Source: Gemmobacter sp. (GTDB lineage: Bacteria > Pseudomonadota > Alphaproteobacteria > Rhodobacterales > Rhodobacteraceae). Taken from it: DNA of 64,000 nucleotides. Position 1 is the first letter of the stretch; every line of letters begins with the position of its first letter. Below are positions 9,897 through 17,587 of this stretch, one piece after another. The stretch spans positions 2,646,501 to 2,710,500 of the forward strand of contig NZ_JAUCBS010000013.1 of NCBI RefSeq assembly GCF_034676705.1. The letters are read 5' to 3'. Under the pieces are notes generated by a model. That model worked only from the letters and a program-made list of their open reading frames with translations, had not been told where the DNA came from and ran no database searches. A program made the position numbers and the translations under genes.

Positions 9897-10726
9897 TCCT
9901 TGGCCTCGTCCTCGTCCACCCACAGGCCATCGGCGCGCAACTGGGCCTCGCGCTTTTTCTCGATGCGGCGGATCAGCCAGATGGAGATCTCGTAGAGCGG
10001 ATAGATCGCCGCGAACAGGATCAGCTGGCTCATCATGTCGGGCGGCGTGACGACGGCGGCGACGATCAGGATCACCACGATGGCATATTTGCGCACCGAA
10101 GCCAGCCCCGCCGAGGATACCAGCCCCGCCTTGCCCAGCAGCGTCAGCAGCACCGGCAGCTGGAAGCAGACGCCAAAGGCCATGATGAACTTGGTGGTCA
10201 GCGACAGGTATTCCTCGACCGAGCCCTGAAAGCCGATGGCCGCCAGTTCGTTCGCGCCCTCGGCCACCTCGAACCCGCCTTGCTGAAAGGTCAGGAAAAA
10301 GGCGAAGGCGATCGGCAGCACGATGTAATAGGCAAAGGCGGCGCCGATGAAGAACATGATCGGCGACGCGACCAGGAAGGGCAGCAGCGCGCCCTTTTCC
10401 GACCGATACAGCCCCGGCGCCACAAAGCGCCACAGCTGATAGCCGATCACCGGGAAGGACAGCGCAAAGCCGCCCAGCACCGAAATGCGGATGGCGACGA
10501 AGAAGCCTTCTTGCAGCTTGATCAGCACCAGCCCGCAATCCTGCCCGCGTTCGGCCAGCGCATCGCAGATCGGCCGGGTCAGGAAATTGAAGATCGGGTT
10601 CCAGACGGTAAAGCACAGCACCATCGCGACCAGAAAGGCCGCGACCGACCAGATCAGACGGTTGCGCAGTTCCGCCAGATGTTCGATCAGCGGGGCGGCG
10701 GTATCTTCGATGTCGTCGGCGCTCAT
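9893..10726 (-). CDS. tatC: Sec-independent protein translocase TatC
   Basis: The 277-residue integral membrane receptor of the twin-arginine translocase, which with TatB recognises RR signal peptides. The N-terminus has the family motif LIEHLAELRNRLIWS, followed by about six TM helices and the conserved FxTxFIMAFGVCFQLPV region. It overlaps tatB upstream and the DUF815 gene downstream by four bases each, so tatA-tatB-tatC-DUF815 form one operon. Confidence 0.97.
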   Translation of the reverse strand: MSADDIEDTAAPLIEHLAELRNRLIWSVAAFLVAMVLCFTVWNPIFNFLTRPICDALAERGQDCGLVLIKLQEGFFVAIRISVLGGFALSFPVIGYQLWRFVAPGLYRSEKGALLPFLVASPIMFFIGAAFAYYIVLPIAFAFFLTFQQGGFEVAEGANELAAIGFQGSVEEYLSLTTKFIMAFGVCFQLPVLLTLLGKAGLVSSAGLASVRKYAIVVILIVAAVVTPPDMMSQLILFAAIYPLYEISIWLIRRIEKKREAQLRADGLWVDEDEAKE

Positions 10727-11133
10727 GCTTGGGCCTTGGGGTCTTGCTGGGCTTCGGCGGCGGGCGACGGGTCAGCCACGGGGGCCGGTTCGGCCGTGGC
10801 CGCCGGGGTCACGGCCGCAGTGGCCGCCCCCGCAACCGCCGACTTCGCGGCAGTGGTGGCGGCGCGGCGCGGATCCCACTTCTCGAACTTGTCGGCCGCG
10901 TCCTTGAGCGCGTTGATGCCGCTGCTTGAGGCGTTGAGATCCTTTGCAACGTCCTTGATGCCCAAATCATTGGCGGCCTGATCCATGGCGCGCTGGAATT
11001 CCCGCGCCATGCCACGCGCCCGGGCGGTGAAGCGGCCCAGGGTCTTGAACATCACGGGCAGGTCTTTCGGACCCACCACGATCAGCGCGACAACCCCGAT
11101 GACCAGAAGTTCGGACCAGCCGATATCCAGCAT
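10723..11133 (-). CDS. tatB: Sec-independent protein translocase TatB
   Basis: A 136-residue single-spanning protein with the classic start MLDIGWSELLVIGVVALIVVGPKDLP, a glycine/proline hinge, an amphipathic helix (FTARARGMAREFQRAMDQAAN) and a long Ala/Pro-rich tail. It forms the substrate-receptor complex with TatC. The stop overlaps the tatC start by four bases. Confidence 0.96.
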   Translation of the reverse strand: MLDIGWSELLVIGVVALIVVGPKDLPVMFKTLGRFTARARGMAREFQRAMDQAANDLGIKDVAKDLNASSSGINALKDAADKFEKWDPRRAATTAAKSAVAGAATAAVTPAATAEPAPVADPSPAAEAQQDPKAQA

Positions 11134-11158
11134 TCCGGTTCCTCCGGCGCGGGCCCGA

Positions 11159-11371
11159 TCAGACCTTGTCCTTCTCGGCCGCCGGCGTCACGTCGCGGGC
11201 GGCATCGGCCGCCTTGTTGATTTCGGTGGTCTCCTCGCTCACGCCTTTCTTGAAGGCGGTGATGCCCTTGCCCACCTCGCCCATCAGCGCGCTGACCTTG
11301 CCGCGGCCGAACAGCACCAGCACGATGACAGCGATGAGCAGAAGGCCGGGCAGCCCGATATTGTTCAGCAT
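11159..11371 (-). CDS. tatA: Sec-independent protein translocase TatA
   Basis: A 70-residue pore-forming Tat subunit: a short N-terminal TM helix (IGLPGLLLIAVIVLVLFG), the FGRGKVSALMGEVGKGI hinge and amphipathic helix, and a charged tail. The ATG at 11371 gives the canonical TatA start (MLNNIG). It is first in the tatABC-DUF815 operon and is separated from tatB by 25 bases. A Tat-signal flavoprotein lies close by at 12089. Confidence 0.96.
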   Translation of the reverse strand: MLNNIGLPGLLLIAVIVLVLFGRGKVSALMGEVGKGITAFKKGVSEETTEINKAADAARDVTPAAEKDKV

Positions 11372-11509
11372 GGGAATGCTCCTTGCATGGCCCCCCACGG
11401 GGGATTTCGATCTGACACTGACTTACCCCCAGAACGCCCCGACCGGAAGCCCGCAGACGCGGAACGCGCAGATACCTGACAGCTATGTGTCAGTTGCCCC
11501 CTGCGACCC

Positions 11510-11944
11510 TCAGGCCGCACAGAGCAGATCCTGCAAGCCGTCGTTGTCGGCAACCAGATCGGCCAGCGTCACCGTATCCAGCCGGGCGTAGAACGCCTCC
11601 AGCGCCTCGGCCATGACGCATTTCAGCTTGCACACGGCGCGCAGCGGGCAGGCGCCACCATCGGGCAGAAAGCACTCGGCAAAGGGCACGTCCGCCTCCA
11701 TCTGCCGAAAGACCTGGCCGACGGTGATCTGATCCATCGCACGGCCAAGCATCAGCCCGCCGGACCGGCCGCGGCGGGTGGCCAGAAAGCCCTTTTGCCC
11801 CAGCGCATGGATCACCTGTGCCAGGTGGTTTTCGGAAACGTGGCAGGCCTCGGCAATGTCGTGCTTGCGCACGATGCGCCCCGGATTGACCGCGCAATAC
11901 ATCAGCGCCCGCATCGCCAGATTGGTCCGTGTCGTCAACCGCAT
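11510..11944 (-). CDS. Rrf2-family regulator, NsrR-like
   Basis: A 144-residue winged-helix repressor of the Rrf2 family. The N-terminal HTH includes DIAEACHVSENHLAQVIHAL, and wing residues RGRSGGL follow. Four cysteines cluster at 91, 99, 105 and 109; C91/C99/C105 match the [Fe-S] ligand region of NsrR, and LDTVTLADLV matches the NsrR C-terminus. It is probably an iron-sulfur sensor of NO, redox or iron state. The start at 11944 has a clear GGAGGT upstream. It is divergent from the SQR-like gene, its likely target. Confidence 0.88.
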   Translation of the reverse strand: MRLTTRTNLAMRALMYCAVNPGRIVRKHDIAEACHVSENHLAQVIHALGQKGFLATRRGRSGGLMLGRAMDQITVGQVFRQMEADVPFAECFLPDGGACPLRAVCKLKCVMAEALEAFYARLDTVTLADLVADNDGLQDLLCAA

Positions 11945-12024
11945 TGCTACCTCCACCTGTTCGGGCCCTGTCCCCGGGCCCGTGAAAACCTGCGTCAGGA
12001 TGCCATGATTTGGGCTGCGGCTGT

Positions 12025-12038
12025 TTGACCTGCATCAA
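12025..12038. promoter_or_regulatory. FNR/CRP-type box between the Rrf2 and SQR-like genes
   Basis: TTGACCTGCATCAA, a 5-4-5 dyad differing from the FNR consensus TTGATNNNNATCAA at one position. It lies 50 bases before the SQR-like start. An AT-rich stretch with two GATTTT direct repeats (around 12046-12066) separates it from the ribosome-binding site and may hold the promoter or an Rrf2 site. This suggests oxygen- or NO-dependent control by an FnrL/Dnr-type protein. Confidence 0.6.
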
Positions 12039-12088
12039 GGACGCAGATTTTATCATATGCGATTTTTAGAATGTAAACGGAGGAACCC

Positions 12089-13408
12089 ATGTCCCATATC
12101 CTGTCTGTCGCGGCATCGCGCCGCGGCGTTCTTGGCCTTGGCGCGGCGGGGCTGGCCGCGCTTGCCGCCGCCCCGCGCGCGATCGCGGCCCCCACCGTCG
12201 CCACGCGGGCGCGTATCGTCATCCTTGGCGCCGGGGCCGGTGGCACCGCCTTTGCCAACCGGCTGGCCCGCCGGCTGGAAGGCGCGACGATCACCATCGT
12301 GGATGGGCGCAAGGACCACTGGTATCAACCCGGCTTCACCCTGATCGCTGCCGGGCTGAAGCCCGCCGCCTATTCGGTCAGCCGCACGGCCGACTGGCTG
12401 CCGCGCGGGGTGACGCTGGTGCCCGAACATGCGGCCGCCATCGACGCGGTGGCAAAATCGGTCACCACGACGGGCGGCACCCGGCTGGATTATGACTATC
12501 TGATCGTGGCCACCGGGCTGGCGCTGGACTGGGGCGCCATCCAGGGGTTTTCCACCGACATGATCGGCCAGAACGGCATCGGCGCGCATTACCACAGCCC
12601 GCAGGCCGCCGAGGCGACGTTCCGTGCCATGGATGCGTTTGTCGCCAAGGGCGGCAAGGCGCTGATCGGCCGCCCGGCGACCGAGATGAAATGCGCCGGC
12701 GCACCGCTGAAACTGGCCTTCCTGCTGGAAGACATGGCAACACGCAAAGGCAACCGCGCCAATGTGGACATCACCTATACCGCGCAGAACAAGACGCTGT
12801 TCGGCGTGCCCATCGTGTCGGAAAAGGTCCGCATGCTGTTTGGCGACCGCGGCATCCGCACGGCCTATGACCATGTGCTGAAAGCCATCGACCCCGCCCG
12901 CAAGGTCGCAACCTTCACCACCCCCGACGGCGACAAGGACTTGCCCTGGGACTTCATCAACGTCATCCCGCCGCAACGCGCGCCCCAGGTGGTGCGCGAT
13001 GCCGGCCTGTCCTGGGCTGACAAATGGACCGATCAGGGCTGGCTGGAGGTGGATCAGAAAACCCTGCGCCACCTGCGCTACCCCGAGATCTTCGCGCTTG
13101 GCGATGTGGCGGGCGTGCCCAAGGGCAAGACGGCCGCCAGTGTCAAATGGCACCAGCCGGTGGTCGAAGACCATCTGGTCGCCCAGTTGCAGGGCCGCGA
13201 GGGGACCGAGGTCTACAACGGCTATACCTCGTGCCCGCTGATCACCCGGGTGGGGCGCGCGATGCTGATCGAATTCGACTACAACAACAACCTTGTGCCC
13301 AGCTTTCCCGGCATCATCCCGCCGCTGGAGGAGTTGTGGATTTCCTGGCTGATGAAGGAAGTCGCCCTGAAAGCCACCTACAACGCCATGCTGCGCGGCG
13401 ACGCCTGA
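12089..13408 (+). CDS. Tat-exported FAD/NAD(P)-binding oxidoreductase, sulfide:quinone oxidoreductase-like
   Basis: A 439-residue flavoprotein of the SQR/FCSD superfamily. It opens with a twin-arginine signal (SRRGVLGLGAAGLAALAAA), so it should act in the periplasm. The FAD motif is VILGAGAGGTAFANRL and a second site is FALGDVAG. Only two cysteines are present, C202 in EMKCAGAP and C382 in GYTSCPLI, matching two of the three redox cysteines of classical SQR; the first is absent. It could oxidise sulfide or polysulfide to the quinone pool, but the substrate is unproven. The DUF5368 gene follows after 10 bases. Confidence 0.85.
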   Translation: MSHILSVAASRRGVLGLGAAGLAALAAAPRAIAAPTVATRARIVILGAGAGGTAFANRLARRLEGATITIVDGRKDHWYQPGFTLIAAGLKPAAYSVSRTADWLPRGVTLVPEHAAAIDAVAKSVTTTGGTRLDYDYLIVATGLALDWGAIQGFSTDMIGQNGIGAHYHSPQAAEATFRAMDAFVAKGGKALIGRPATEMKCAGAPLKLAFLLEDMATRKGNRANVDITYTAQNKTLFGVPIVSEKVRMLFGDRGIRTAYDHVLKAIDPARKVATFTTPDGDKDLPWDFINVIPPQRAPQVVRDAGLSWADKWTDQGWLEVDQKTLRHLRYPEIFALGDVAGVPKGKTAASVKWHQPVVEDHLVAQLQGREGTEVYNGYTSCPLITRVGRAMLIEFDYNNNLVPSFPGIIPPLEELWISWLMKEVALKATYNAMLRGDA

Positions 13409-13418
13409 GGAGGATCCC

Positions 13419-13814
13419 ATGAAAGACCTGACCCTGACCACCCTGATCGCGGTGTTCGAGGAAATGTTCGGCGCCGCCCTGTTCCGCGCGCTGGTCGCGG
13501 CGGCGGTGGTGGTGACGCTGCTGTATCTGTACGTGCTGGTCCGCGACCGCGCGGTCAGCTGGCGCAAATTCCTGCTGGCGCAACTGGCCATGCCGGTGGG
13601 GGCGGTGGCCGCGGTATGGTTCGTGTTCGCCATCACCCGCTCGCGGCTGGCCGACATCGGCGGGGCCATCGACCTGATCGTGCTGCTGGCGATCGCGGCC
13701 GCCGGGGCGGTGGGCGCGGCGATCCTTGTCTACACCGCGCAATCCCTGATCCGGCGCCCGGGGCGCGGGCTGGACGGTCAGCCGTCCAGCCGGAAGGCCA
13801 GCGCCTTGAGGTAG
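13419..13814 (+). CDS. DUF5368-like small membrane protein
   Basis: A 131-residue protein with three or four hydrophobic segments (about residues 18-40, 52-72 and 80-105) and the opening MKDLTLTTLIAVFEEMFGAALF, which I associate with DUF5368. It directly follows the SQR-like flavoprotein and probably serves as its membrane anchor or quinone-side partner, by context only. Its last 37 bases overlap the 3' end of the convergent rlmI gene. Confidence 0.75.
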   Translation: MKDLTLTTLIAVFEEMFGAALFRALVAAAVVVTLLYLYVLVRDRAVSWRKFLLAQLAMPVGAVAAVWFVFAITRSRLADIGGAIDLIVLLAIAAAGAVGAAILVYTAQSLIRRPGRGLDGQPSSRKASALR

Positions 13815-14977
13815 CCGCCTTCGGCCAGTTGCGGCAGGACCGGGTGGTCGGGGCCGGCAAAGCCGGTGTACAGGATCTGGCCCCGCCGCCCGCCCCGGCC
13901 GATGCCGCGCGCGCTGGCGTTGCGAAAGGCGGTCAGGTCGGCCGCGTGGGAACAGGAACACAGCACCAGACAGCCCCCCGGCGCCACCAGCGGCGCGGCC
14001 AGCCGGGCCACGCGCTCATAGGCGCGAAGCCCGGCCTCCAGCGCGGGTTTGGCCGGGGCAAAGGCCGGCGGGTCGCAGACCACCAGCCCGAACTGCGCGC
14101 CCTCCGCGCCCAGCTGTTCCAGCACCGCAAAGGCATCGCCCTGCCGGGTGGCGAACCGATCTTCGGCCCCCATGGCGCGGGCGCCCGCCTGCGCCAGTTC
14201 CAGCGCCGCCGCCGACCCGTCGACCGCCAGCGCACTGGTGGCACCGGCAGCCAGCGCCGCCAGGCCAAAGCCGCCGACATGGGAAAACACGTCCAGCACC
14301 GCCTGCCCGCGCGCCAGGCGGGCGGCAAAGGCGTGGTTCGGGCGCTGGTCATAGAACAGGCCGGTCTTTTGCCCGCCCAACAGATCGGCCATGTAGATCG
14401 CGCCGTTCATCGGCACCGGCACCGGCCCGGCCAGCGCGCCTTGCAGCAGCACCGTTTCCTCGGCCAGCCCTTCCAGCCCGCGCGACCGGCCCGAGCCGTT
14501 CTTGACCACGGTCGTCACCCCCGTCACCGCGACCAGCGCGGCAACCAGCGGCGCCAGATGCGCCTCGGCCCAGGCGGCGTTGGGCTGGACCACGGCCGCA
14601 TCGCCGAAACAGTCGATCACCACGCCAGGCAGGCCATCGGCCTCGGCATGGACCAGCCGGTAGAAGGGGGCATCGTGCAGCATTTCGCGCAAGGCAAGCG
14701 CACGGGTCAGGCGGGTTTCGAACCACGCCTGATCAATCACCGCCTCGGGGTCGCGGTCCAGCATGCGGGCGATGATGCGCGACTGGCCGTTGATGGTCAC
14801 CAGCCCCAGCGGGCGCCGGTCGGCATCCTCCAGCACGGCCAGCGCGCCGGGAGCCAGCCCCTGGGTGCGGCGGTCGGTGACCAGTTCATCGGAATAGACC
14901 CAGGGAAAGCCGTGGCGGATGGCACGGGCTTCGGCCTTGGGACGCAGGCGGACGGTGGGGTAGCTGGGTGCGGTCAT
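13778..14977 (-). CDS. rlmI: Class I rRNA large-subunit methyltransferase (RlmI/RlmCD-like)
   Basis: A SAM-dependent 23S rRNA m5C methyltransferase of 399 residues. It has an N-terminal PUA domain (VRLRPKAEARAIRHGFPWVYSDE), a central region YDQRPNHAF, the SAM-binding motif VLDVFSHVGGFGL and the catalytic-site motif CDPPAF, with CSCSH near the end. The E. coli target is C1962; the exact position here is inferred by family. It is convergent with the DUF5368 gene, and the two overlap by 37 bases. Confidence 0.9.
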   Translation of the reverse strand: MTAPSYPTVRLRPKAEARAIRHGFPWVYSDELVTDRRTQGLAPGALAVLEDADRRPLGLVTINGQSRIIARMLDRDPEAVIDQAWFETRLTRALALREMLHDAPFYRLVHAEADGLPGVVIDCFGDAAVVQPNAAWAEAHLAPLVAALVAVTGVTTVVKNGSGRSRGLEGLAEETVLLQGALAGPVPVPMNGAIYMADLLGGQKTGLFYDQRPNHAFAARLARGQAVLDVFSHVGGFGLAALAAGATSALAVDGSAAALELAQAGARAMGAEDRFATRQGDAFAVLEQLGAEGAQFGLVVCDPPAFAPAKPALEAGLRAYERVARLAAPLVAPGGCLVLCSCSHAADLTAFRNASARGIGRGGRRGQILYTGFAGPDHPVLPQLAEGGYLKALAFRLDG

Positions 14978-15015
14978 GCCCCCGTCTACCCTGCCCGGCG
15001 CCGGCGCAAAAGGGG

Positions 15016-15270
15016 TCAGTTCGCGTAAGCCGCGATGATCGCCCGTGCGCGTTCGGAAATCTCCAGCGTCTCGCCCGGGTCCAGCTGATCCTTCATCGAC
15101 ACGGCGGCCAGCGACTGGTTCAACTCGCGGTCTTCGCGGGTGGCGGACATGGCGTAGGGGGAAACTAGGAAAAGTTCGCCGCTGTCAAAGCGGCTTGTCG
15201 TATCCGGTGCCTTGCAGGCACCCAGACACACGAGGCCGAGAACGGCCGCGGTCACCTGAATGGCTTTCAT
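15016..15270 (-). CDS. Small putative lipoprotein
   Basis: An 84-residue protein starting MKAIQVTAAVLGLVCLGAC, with a lipobox-like LGAC at the signal end and hence a probable lipid-anchored cysteine at 19. The mature part is charged and helical (TREDRELNQSLAAVSMKDQL). No family is recognised. The start at 15270 is the one that positions the signal peptide. Confidence 0.65.
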   Translation of the reverse strand: MKAIQVTAAVLGLVCLGACKAPDTTSRFDSGELFLVSPYAMSATREDRELNQSLAAVSMKDQLDPGETLEISERARAIIAAYAN

Positions 15271-15382
15271 GTCACGTCTTTCCGGGGTCTGACGCCCCAT
15301 TCTGCTCGATACTGGCCACGGTAGCAGAAAGTGGCAGCACTGAGAAGCCCTTGTGGCATCTTCTTGTCGTGACCACGGCAAG

Positions 15383-15419
15383 ACGAAAGCCTCCGGCACC
15401 GGGTGCCAGAGGCTTTCGT
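15383..15419 (-). terminator. Hairpin terminator after the 48-residue protein gene
   Basis: Near-perfect 18-base inverted repeat (ACGAAAGCCTC.GGCAC arms around CGG, one mismatch) beginning 18 bases after the stop of the 48-residue gene on the minus strand. The T-run after it is weak (TTTCGTCTT). It is among the longest perfect stems in the window. Confidence 0.7.
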
Positions 15420-15436
15420 TCGATCAGGACCGAAGA

Positions 15437-15583
15437 TCAGGCAGCGCGGGGCTGCGTGCCACGGCCGAAGACGCGGCGCAGCAGGGCACCAAAGGCCACG
15501 GCAATACGGCGAACTTCACGCGCACGCATGGCGCGGGCCTGCGCTTCGATTTCAAGGATCCGGTCGGGGGTCAGGTCGGTCAT
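15437..15583 (-). CDS. 48-residue basic protein (RSP_7527-like)
   Basis: A short gene with an AGGAG ribosome-binding site nine bases before its ATG and a strong hairpin terminator after its stop. The product, starting MTDLTPDRILEIEAQARAMR, is a predicted amphipathic helix ending in an Arg-rich segment (LLRRVFGRG). It resembles the RSP_7527 family of Rhodobacterales small proteins in size and pattern; this is recognised by eye only. In Rhodobacter such small Arg-rich proteins are often stress-induced and RNA-associated, which is not shown here. Confidence 0.7.
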   Translation of the reverse strand: MTDLTPDRILEIEAQARAMRAREVRRIAVAFGALLRRVFGRGTQPRAA

Positions 15584-15635
15584 CTTTCGAGCTCCTGGAA
15601 TGTGGCTCCCTGCCCTGCAAGATGGTCGAAATGCT

Positions 15636-15652
15636 GCATATGCACAATATGC
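15636..15652. promoter_or_regulatory. Inverted repeat in the small-protein promoter region
   Basis: GCATATGCACAATATGC: perfect 6-base arms (GCATAT / ATATGC) around five bases. It lies 53 bases upstream of the 48-residue gene in the divergent region shared with edd, and is AT-rich relative to its surroundings. It is an operator candidate with no known binder. Confidence 0.35.
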
Positions 15653-15710
15653 TGCGCCGCAGAACCGCCATGCCGCCAGCGCATGGCACCGGCAGACCGG
15701 GACGGGCGCC

Positions 15711-15739
15711 TTGCATGGTTAGCGCTAGCGGCTTATGTC
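15711..15739 (+). promoter_or_regulatory. Candidate edd promoter with a LacI-type operator
   Basis: TTGCAT (15711-15716) and TATGTC (15734-15739), 17 bases apart, fit a sigma-70 promoter. Between them is TTAGCGCTAG (15719-15728), a near-palindrome with the central CG typical of LacI/GalR-family operators. An operator in the spacer suggests repression of edd by a sugar-acid-responsive LacI protein. All of this is motif reading. Confidence 0.4.
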
Positions 15740-15780
15740 AGGTCTACCCCCGCAGCAAGCTGACCTGCCCAGGAGGCGCC

Positions 15781-17586
15781 ATGCCGCTCGATCCCCGCAT
15801 CCGTGCCGTGACGGACCGCATCCGCGACCGCTCTGCCGCGACGCGGGCCGCCTATCTGGACCGCATGGCCCGCGCGGCCGAGGCGGGTCCGGCGCGTGCC
15901 CATCTGTCCTGTTCCAACGCGGCCCATGCCTGGGCCGCCAGCGGGCCCGACAAGGATGCGCTGGCAGGTGGCCGGGCGCCGAATATCGGCATCATCACTG
16001 CGTATAACGACATGCTGTCGGCGCATCAGCCCTATGAACATTACCCCGACCGCGTCCGCGCCGCTGCCCGCGCGGCCGGCGCCACGGCCCAGGTGGCCGG
16101 CGGCGTGCCTGCCATGTGCGATGGCGTCACGCAAAGCCGCCCGGGGATGGAACTGTCGCTGTTTTCCCGCGATGTCATCGCGCTGTCGGCGGGCGTGGCG
16201 CTGAGCCACGATTGCTATGATTCCGCCCTGTGGCTGGGGATCTGCGACAAGATCGTGCCGGGGCTGGTGATGGCCGCCGCCACCTTTGGCCATGTGCCGG
16301 CGGTGTTCGTGCCCTCGGGGCCCATGCCATCGGGCCTGCCGAACGATGAAAAGGCCAAGGTCCGCCAGCGATTCGCCACCGGCGATGCCACCCGGCAGGA
16401 ACTGCTGGCGGCCGAGATGGCCAGCTACCACGGCCCGGGCACCTGCACCTTTTACGGCACCGCCAATTCCAACCAGATGCTGATGGAGATCATGGGCCTG
16501 CACCTGCCCGGCGCGGCCTTTGTCAATCCGGGCACAGAGCTGCGGGCGGCGCTGACCGATGCGGCAGTGGCCCGCGCCGCCGCCATCACCGCACTGGGCA
16601 ACGACTACCGCCCCGTCGGCCGCGTGCTGGACGAACGCGCCTTCGTCAACGGCATCGTCGGGCTGATGGCGACGGGCGGGTCCACCAACCTGGTGCTGCA
16701 TCTGCCCGCCATGGCGCGCACCGCCGGCATCCTGCTGGATTTGCAGGATTTCGCCGATATTTCCGCCGCCGTGCCCTTGCTGGCGCGGGTCTATCCGAAC
16801 GGGCTGGCCGATGTGAACCATTTCCACGCGGCGGGCGGCATGGCCTGGCTGGTGGGCGAATTGCTGGCCGCCGGCCTTGTGCATGACGATGTGGTCACGG
16901 TGGCCGGCGACGGCCTGCACCATTACGCCCGCGAACCGAAGCTGATCGGGGGCGAACTGGTCTGGCAGGATGGCCCGCGCAACAGCCTGAACGACCGCAT
17001 CCTGCGGCCCCATACCGATCCTTTTGCAACGACGGGCGGCCTTGCACAGCTGTCGGGCAACCTGGGGCGCGGGGTGATCAAGGTATCCGCCGTGCCCGCC
17101 GACCGCCATGTCATTCAGGCCCCGGCCCGGGTGTTCCACGATCAGGACGCGGTCAAGGCCGCCTTCCGGCGCGGCGAATTCACCGGCGATGTGGTGGTGG
17201 TGGTGCGCTTTCAGGGCCCGCGCGCCAATGGCATGCCGGAACTGCACGCCCTGACCCCGGTGCTGTCGGTGTTGCAGGACCGCGGCCTGCGGGTGGCGCT
17301 GGTGACCGATGGCCGCATGTCGGGCGCCAGCGGCAAGGTGCCCGCCGCGATCCACATCTGGCCCGAGGCCGAGGAAGGTGGCCCGCTGGCCAAGCTGCGC
17401 GACGGCGACCTGATCCGGCTGGACGCTGGCGCCGGCACGCTGGAGGTGCTGACCCCCGGCGTGCTGGACCGCGCGCCCGTGGTGGCCGACCTGTCGGCCA
17501 ATGCCTTTGGCACCGGGCGCGAGCTGTTCGCGCGGCTGCGCGCCGCGGCCACGCCGGCCCCCGAAGGCGCCTCGATCCTGCTATAG
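15781..17586 (+). CDS. edd: Phosphogluconate dehydratase
   Basis: Converts 6-phosphogluconate to 2-keto-3-deoxy-6-phosphogluconate, the first step of the Entner-Doudoroff branch. The 601 residues are typical of Edd in the IlvD/Edd [4Fe-4S] family. Conserved cluster-region cysteines appear in AMCDGVTQ and GICDKIVPG, with GTANSNQMLMEIMGLHLPGAAF and DGRMSGASGKVPAAIH. A strong AGGAGG precedes the ATG at 15781. Eda and zwf are not in the window. Its stop lies one base from that of the convergent aminopeptidase gene. Confidence 0.97.
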   Translation: MPLDPRIRAVTDRIRDRSAATRAAYLDRMARAAEAGPARAHLSCSNAAHAWAASGPDKDALAGGRAPNIGIITAYNDMLSAHQPYEHYPDRVRAAARAAGATAQVAGGVPAMCDGVTQSRPGMELSLFSRDVIALSAGVALSHDCYDSALWLGICDKIVPGLVMAAATFGHVPAVFVPSGPMPSGLPNDEKAKVRQRFATGDATRQELLAAEMASYHGPGTCTFYGTANSNQMLMEIMGLHLPGAAFVNPGTELRAALTDAAVARAAAITALGNDYRPVGRVLDERAFVNGIVGLMATGGSTNLVLHLPAMARTAGILLDLQDFADISAAVPLLARVYPNGLADVNHFHAAGGMAWLVGELLAAGLVHDDVVTVAGDGLHHYAREPKLIGGELVWQDGPRNSLNDRILRPHTDPFATTGGLAQLSGNLGRGVIKVSAVPADRHVIQAPARVFHDQDAVKAAFRRGEFTGDVVVVVRFQGPRANGMPELHALTPVLSVLQDRGLRVALVTDGRMSGASGKVPAAIHIWPEAEEGGPLAKLRDGDLIRLDAGAGTLEVLTPGVLDRAPVVADLSANAFGTGRELFARLRAAATPAPEGASILL

Positions 17587-17587
17587 G

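Noticed and set aside
12053..13669. A 538-codon minus-strand open frame
   Set aside because: It is opposite the SQR-like and DUF5368 genes, has no ribosome-binding site and shows low-complexity composition.
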